NCBI RefSeq assembly: GCF_025154055.1
Contig: NZ_JAOALK010000002.1
Span: forward strand, 1 to 64,000
Origin: Aquibacillus koreensis
GTDB taxonomy: Bacteria > Bacillota > Bacilli > Bacillales > Amphibacillaceae
DNA: 64,000 nucleotides
Direction: 5' to 3'
Shown: positions 60,536 to 64,000 of the stretch, one piece after another
How the letters are laid out: each line of letters opens with the position of its first letter
Numbering within the stretch: the stretch's first letter is position 1
Made by a program: the position numbers and the translations under genes
The notes under the pieces: generated by a model
Told to the model about the DNA's origin: nothing
Databases searched by the model: none
What the model saw: only the letters and a program-made list of their open reading frames with translations

Positions 60536-60600
60536 ACCTATAGTTTACGAAAGTGTTTAGGGTGTTCTTAGAGACTTACTAAATGGGTAATGGTATCTGC

Positions 60601-62016
60601 TTAAGTGGTAGGTACACCTAATTTTCTTACGTCAACAAAGTGTCCTTCAATCGCGGCAGCTGCAGCCATTTCTGGACTTACTAAATGTGTTCTTGCTCCA
60701 GTACCTTGGCGCCCTTCAAAATTACGGTTAGATGTGGATGCGCACCTTTCTCCAGGTGGAACTACGTCATCATTCATTGCTAGACACATGCTACAACCTG
60801 CTTCGCGCCATTCAAATCCTGCTTGTTTAAAAATAACATCAATACCTTCTTTTTCTGCAGCAGCTTTTACACTATGTGAACCTGGAACGACAATCGCAGT
60901 CACAGCAGGATTAACTTTTCTGCCTTTAATGATTTCGGACGCTCTGCGCAAATCGGATAGCCTTGAATTAGTACAAGAGCCAATAAACACATGTTCAATG
61001 GATACAGTTGAGATCGGTTGATTTGCCTCTAATCCCATGTATTCTAATGCTCTTTTAATCTCGTCTTTACCATTAGCTGTTTTAGCATCTTCAGGACTTG
61101 GTATGCTTGCGCTAATTGGAATACACATACTTGGGTTTGTTCCCCAAGTAACTTGTGGTTCTACTTCGTCAGCATTTATTTCAACTATTGCATCGTAAGT
61201 GGCTCCCTCATCTGTTGCTAAAGACTTCCATTCAGTGGCCGCCGTGACAAATGCTTCTCCCTGAGGGGCGTGTCTTTTACCTCTTAAAAATTCAACAGTA
61301 GTATCGTCTGGACTAATTAAACCAGCTCTAGCTCCTGCCTCGATGGACATATTACAAATCGTCATACGACCTTCCATGGATAGGGAGCGGATAGCTTCCC
61401 CGGTGTATTCAATAACATAGCCCGTACCAAAACGAACGCCGTATTTACCGATGATCGCTAGAATTAGATCTTTTGCAGTTACACCTGTACCTAATTCACC
61501 GTTTACTTTTACGTTTAATGTTTTTGGTTTTGCTTGCCAAAGTGTTTGTGTGGCTAATACGTGTTCCACCTCACTTGTACCAATACCAAATGCTAAAGCG
61601 CCAAATGCACCATGAGTTGATGTATGACTATCGCCACAAACGATTGTTTTACCTGGTTGAGTTAAACCGAGTTCAGGTCCGATAACATGTACAATCCCTT
61701 GGTCAGGATGGTGGATATCAGCAAGTGGAACATTAAATTCTTCACAGTTATTTTTTAAAGTATCCATTTGTGTCTTAGATACTTGGTCCTTAATCACATT
61801 GCGATGAATCGTTGGAACATTATGATCCATTGTTGCAAACGTACGATCAGGTCTTCGTACTGTTCTGCCTTTCATGCGTAAACCCTCAAAAGCTTGGGGA
61901 GATGTTACTTCATGAACAAGGTGTAAGTCGATATAGAGTAAATCCGGCTTTCCTTCTTCTTGGTGGACAATATGTTTTTCCCAAATCTTTTCAATAATCG
62001 TTTTTGGTTTACCCAT
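60601..62016 (-). CDS. leuC: 3-isopropylmalate dehydratase large subunit
   Basis: The 471-residue aconitase-family subunit carries the [4Fe-4S] cluster ligands: Cys in FIGSCTNSR and the pair in GCSMCLAMN (C-x2-C). Other signatures are [15 protein letters not shown] and [15 protein letters not shown]. The length is that of the bacterial enzyme. The ATG is preceded by AAGAAAGGG. It follows leuB after 18 bases. Confidence 0.96.
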   Translation of the reverse strand: MGKPKTIIEKIWEKHIVHQEEGKPDLLYIDLHLVHEVTSPQAFEGLRMKGRTVRRPDRTFATMDHNVPTIHRNVIKDQVSKTQMDTLKNNCEEFNVPLADIHHPDQGIVHVIGPELGLTQPGKTIVCGDSHTSTHGAFGALAFGIGTSEVEHVLATQTLWQAKPKTLNVKVNGELGTGVTAKDLILAIIGKYGVRFGTGYVIEYTGEAIRSLSMEGRMTICNMSIEAGARAGLISPDDTTVEFLRGKRHAPQGEAFVTAATEWKSLATDEGATYDAIVEINADEVEPQVTWGTNPSMCIPISASIPSPEDAKTANGKDEIKRALEYMGLEANQPISTVSIEHVFIGSCTNSRLSDLRRASEIIKGRKVNPAVTAIVVPGSHSVKAAAEKEGIDVIFKQAGFEWREAGCSMCLAMNDDVVPPGERCASTSNRNFEGRQGTGARTHLVSPEMAAAAAIEGHFVDVRKLGVPTT

Positions 62017-62034
62017 CCTATTTCACCCTTTCTT

Positions 62035-63132
62035 TTAAGCTTTATTTATAGCATGAACCTCATTCGTGTTTATATAGTTTACGATTAAATCTGTTAATTC
62101 AAGAGTGTTTACTTTTGTTCCGTTTTGAACTTGAAGGTCTGCAGTGTGATATCCTTGATCGACAATGGATATTACAGCAGCTTCAATCATCTTTGCTTCC
62201 TCTTCTAGTTGCAGAGAATACCTTAACATAAGAGCTGTTGATAGAATCATAGCTATCGGATTTGCGATGCCAAGTCCGGCAATATCTGGAGCAGATCCGT
62301 GTGCCGGTTCATATAGACCAACACCAGATTCAGAAAGACTTGCAGAAGGTAACATTCCTAACGATCCAGTTAACACGGAAGCTTCATCACTCAAAATATC
62401 TCCAAACATGTTTTCTGTAACAATAACATCAAATTGACTAGGGTTTGTAATTAACTTCATAGCTGCTGCGTCAACAAGTACGTGCTCAACTGTTACATCT
62501 GGATAGGATGCTTTCTTTTCTTCAACAATCTCTCGCCAAAGCTTACTAGATTCTAATACGTTTGCTTTATCGACAGAAGTTAGGTGCTTACGTCTTAATT
62601 GTGCACTTTGGAATGCTTTATCTACAATTCTTTCAATTTCTCTCTTTGTATAAGTTAGTGTATCGACAACTGCGTTTCCGTTGTCTGTTCGCTCACTTGG
62701 TGTACCAAAGTATAGTCCGCCTGTCAGTTCTCGGACAATTAGGAGATCACTCCCATTAATTACTTCTTCTTTTAGTGGTGATGCATGCAATAACTTTTCA
62801 AAGCCTTTCACTGGGCGAAGGTTCGCAAATAGATCTAATGCTTTTCTAATACCTAATAGTCCTTTTTCAGGCCTGAGGTGAGAGGGGAGTTGATCCCATT
62901 TTGGTCCACCTACGGCGCCAAGTAGAACTGCATCTGCTTGTTTACAAGCATTAATGGTTTGATCGGGAAGGGGGGTGTTGTGGTTGTCAACAGCAATCCC
63001 ACCGATGTCATGTGACTCAAAGCTAAAAGAATGGTTCCATTGAACAGCTATGGCATCGAGGACTCTTTTTGCTGCATCCATTACTTCAGGGCCTATACCA
63101 TCACCTGGAAGTAGTACGATCTTTTTTTCCAT
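62035..63132 (-). CDS. leuB: 3-isopropylmalate dehydrogenase
   Basis: The 365-residue enzyme oxidises and decarboxylates 3-isopropylmalate with NAD. It begins VLLPGDGIGPEVMDAAKRVL, has the substrate-binding Arg residues (RPEKGLLGIRKALDLFANLRPV; RELTGGLYFG), the metal-binding aspartates in FGDILSDEAS and the NAD motif EPAHGSAPDIAG. The ATG follows AGGAGGTCC. It lies 21 bases behind leuA. Confidence 0.96.
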   Translation of the reverse strand: MEKKIVLLPGDGIGPEVMDAAKRVLDAIAVQWNHSFSFESHDIGGIAVDNHNTPLPDQTINACKQADAVLLGAVGGPKWDQLPSHLRPEKGLLGIRKALDLFANLRPVKGFEKLLHASPLKEEVINGSDLLIVRELTGGLYFGTPSERTDNGNAVVDTLTYTKREIERIVDKAFQSAQLRRKHLTSVDKANVLESSKLWREIVEEKKASYPDVTVEHVLVDAAAMKLITNPSQFDVIVTENMFGDILSDEASVLTGSLGMLPSASLSESGVGLYEPAHGSAPDIAGLGIANPIAMILSTALMLRYSLQLEEEAKMIEAAVISIVDQGYHTADLQVQNGTKVNTLELTDLIVNYINTNEVHAINKA

Positions 63133-63153
63133 GAGAGGACCTCCTAAATTCCG

Positions 63154-64000
63154 TTATATATTTGCTTCTTGTTTTGTCGTTACCGTATTTAAAAACACAC
63201 GGTTGATTGCGTTTAAGAATGCTCTTGTTGCAGCTTCTAGTACGTCCTGTGCAGAACCGCGCCCGCTAACAGCTTTGTTATTAACTGTCATGCTAACGTG
63301 AACTTCAGCAAGTGCATCTCGGCCTTTTCCAATCGAGTTAAGGTGAAAGTCTGTTAGATGGATTTCTTCTTTCACAAGTGCCTCAATCGTGTTATATAAA
63401 GCTTCTACACTTCCTTGACCGGTACATGCTGTTTCCACTCTTTCACCATCTGGTGTGGTTAAAGCTACAGTCGCTGTAGGAAGGTTTAATGAGCCGTATT
63501 GTACTTGAAATGCTTCTAAAACATAACGTTTTACATTTGAAACATCTGTTTGAATATCTGTTAATATTGAAAACAAGTCATCATCCGTAACTTCTTTTTT
63601 TCTGTCGGTTAGCTTTTTGAATGCCTTAAATGCTTCAATCAATTTTTCTTCAGTTAACGTATAACCTAATTGATTGATTTTATCTTTAAATGCATGACGA
63701 CCAGAGTGTTTACCTAAAACAAGGTTATTCGAATGTACGCCTACAAGCTCTGGTGTGATAATTTCATAAGTAGATGCATTTTTTAATACACCATCTTGAT
63801 GAATCCCTGACTCGTGTGCAAATGCATTACGCCCTACAACAGCCTTATTTCCAGGAACAGCCATACCTGTAAACTTACTTATAAGATCACTGGAACGCTT
63901 GATTTCTTTTAAAACAAGATTAGTAGTATAAGGATAAAAATCATTGCGAATATTTAAAGCGACAGCAATCTCTTCAAGTGCCGCATTACCTGCGCGTTCG
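63154..64000 (-). CDS. leuA: 2-isopropylmalate synthase, C-terminal part
   Basis: The reading frame is open to the window edge, so the N-terminal about 230 residues are missing. The visible part begins ERAGNAALEEIAVAL and continues GNKAVVGRNAFAHESGIHQDGVLKN, typical of the TIM-barrel end of 2-isopropylmalate synthase, followed by the subdomains and the C-terminal leucine-binding regulatory domain (SVEALYNTIEALV, ALAEVHVSMTVNNKAVSGRG). Feedback inhibition by leucine is therefore expected. It is the first leu gene seen here; ilv genes may lie beyond the edge. Confidence 0.95.
   Translation of the reverse strand, partial: ERAGNAALEEIAVALNIRNDFYPYTTNLVLKEIKRSSDLISKFTGMAVPGNKAVVGRNAFAHESGIHQDGVLKNASTYEIITPELVGVHSNNLVLGKHSGRHAFKDKINQLGYTLTEEKLIEAFKAFKKLTDRKKEVTDDDLFSILTDIQTDVSNVKRYVLEAFQVQYGSLNLPTATVALTTPDGERVETACTGQGSVEALYNTIEALVKEEIHLTDFHLNSIGKGRDALAEVHVSMTVNNKAVSGRGSAQDVLEAATRAFLNAINRVFLNTVTTKQEANI

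Noticed and set aside
60605-61021. Plus-strand reading frame of 138 codons inside leuC
   Set aside because: It is the mirror of a highly conserved coding region; no binding site or family resemblance.
1-64000. CRISPR arrays, insertion sequences with transposase genes, tRNA genes and prophage genes
   Set aside because: None was seen on either strand; only small non-coding repeats are present.

Overview
The window comes from the chromosome of a low-GC, endospore-forming Bacillota, most likely a Bacillaceae member of the Oceanobacillus/Virgibacillus/Gracilibacillus kind. Support comes from AT-rich DNA, strong AGGAGG-type ribosome binding sites, GTG/TTG starts, a Spo0E-type phosphatase, a YjcZ-type sporulation miniprotein, YfhD, YfmL, MhqD and YkgB-like proteins, and CcpA, HrcA and MhqR-type operator sequences. 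The species cannot be fixed from the sequence alone.

Layout. The left edge is the 3' part of a 5S rRNA (end of an rRNA operon), then an LCP cell-wall ligase, an acetyltransferase and two small genes (0.4-3 kb). From 3.3 to 15.6 kb runs one tightly packed eight-gene operon: a secreted/membrane GATase-like protein, an ABC ATPase and its permease, a coiled-coil membrane protein with a Ser-Gly linker, a MoxR AAA+ ATPase, a DUF58 protein and two membrane von Willebrand A proteins. This is the most system-like block in the window. It is followed by a tandem duplication of a 48-residue gene, each copy with its own promoter and cre-like site, then a Tet(M)-like ribosomal GTPase, a lipoprotein and a PBP4-type carboxypeptidase. 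A region of small genes, an OFA-family MFS transporter, topoisomerase III and a VanW protein leads to the nitrite assimilation and siroheme block (27.7-33.8 kb: nirB, nirD, SUMT, sirB, a TrpD2-like protein and a convergent sirC).

From 34 to 46.9 kb: a PAS protein, a second MoxR-DUF58-DUF4129 cluster (yeaC-yeaD-yebA type, without the transglutaminase domain), mhqD behind a consensus promoter and an MhqR-like operator, a decayed patch holding a GntR pseudogene and an ECF sigma factor pseudogene, a HAD phosphatase, an acetyltransferase, a candidate small RNA with its own promoter and terminator, a flavin reductase-like protein, a DinG-type helicase, a lactonase and a histidine phosphatase. From 47 to 53.6 kb: a YjcZ miniprotein with a SigK-like promoter, a diguanylate cyclase, htpG behind a CIRCE operator, a Cof-type phosphatase, the YfmL DEAD-box helicase and a Spo0E-like protein.

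The right end (53.7-64 kb) is mostly on the minus strand: an Aap/Bzt-type amino acid ABC transporter (binding protein, two long permeases, ATPase), then the end of a leucine/isoleucine operon transcribed leuA-leuB-leuC-leuD-threonine dehydratase, with leuA cut by the window edge.

Best points for follow-up: the CIRCE operator at htpG; the ABC/MoxR/vWA operon; the candidate sRNA at 41.85-41.96 kb; the duplicated small-gene module at 15.6-16.4 kb; a dispersed ~180-bp intergenic repeat present in two inverted copies; the two pseudogenes; and the possible non-AUG start of the threonine dehydratase.
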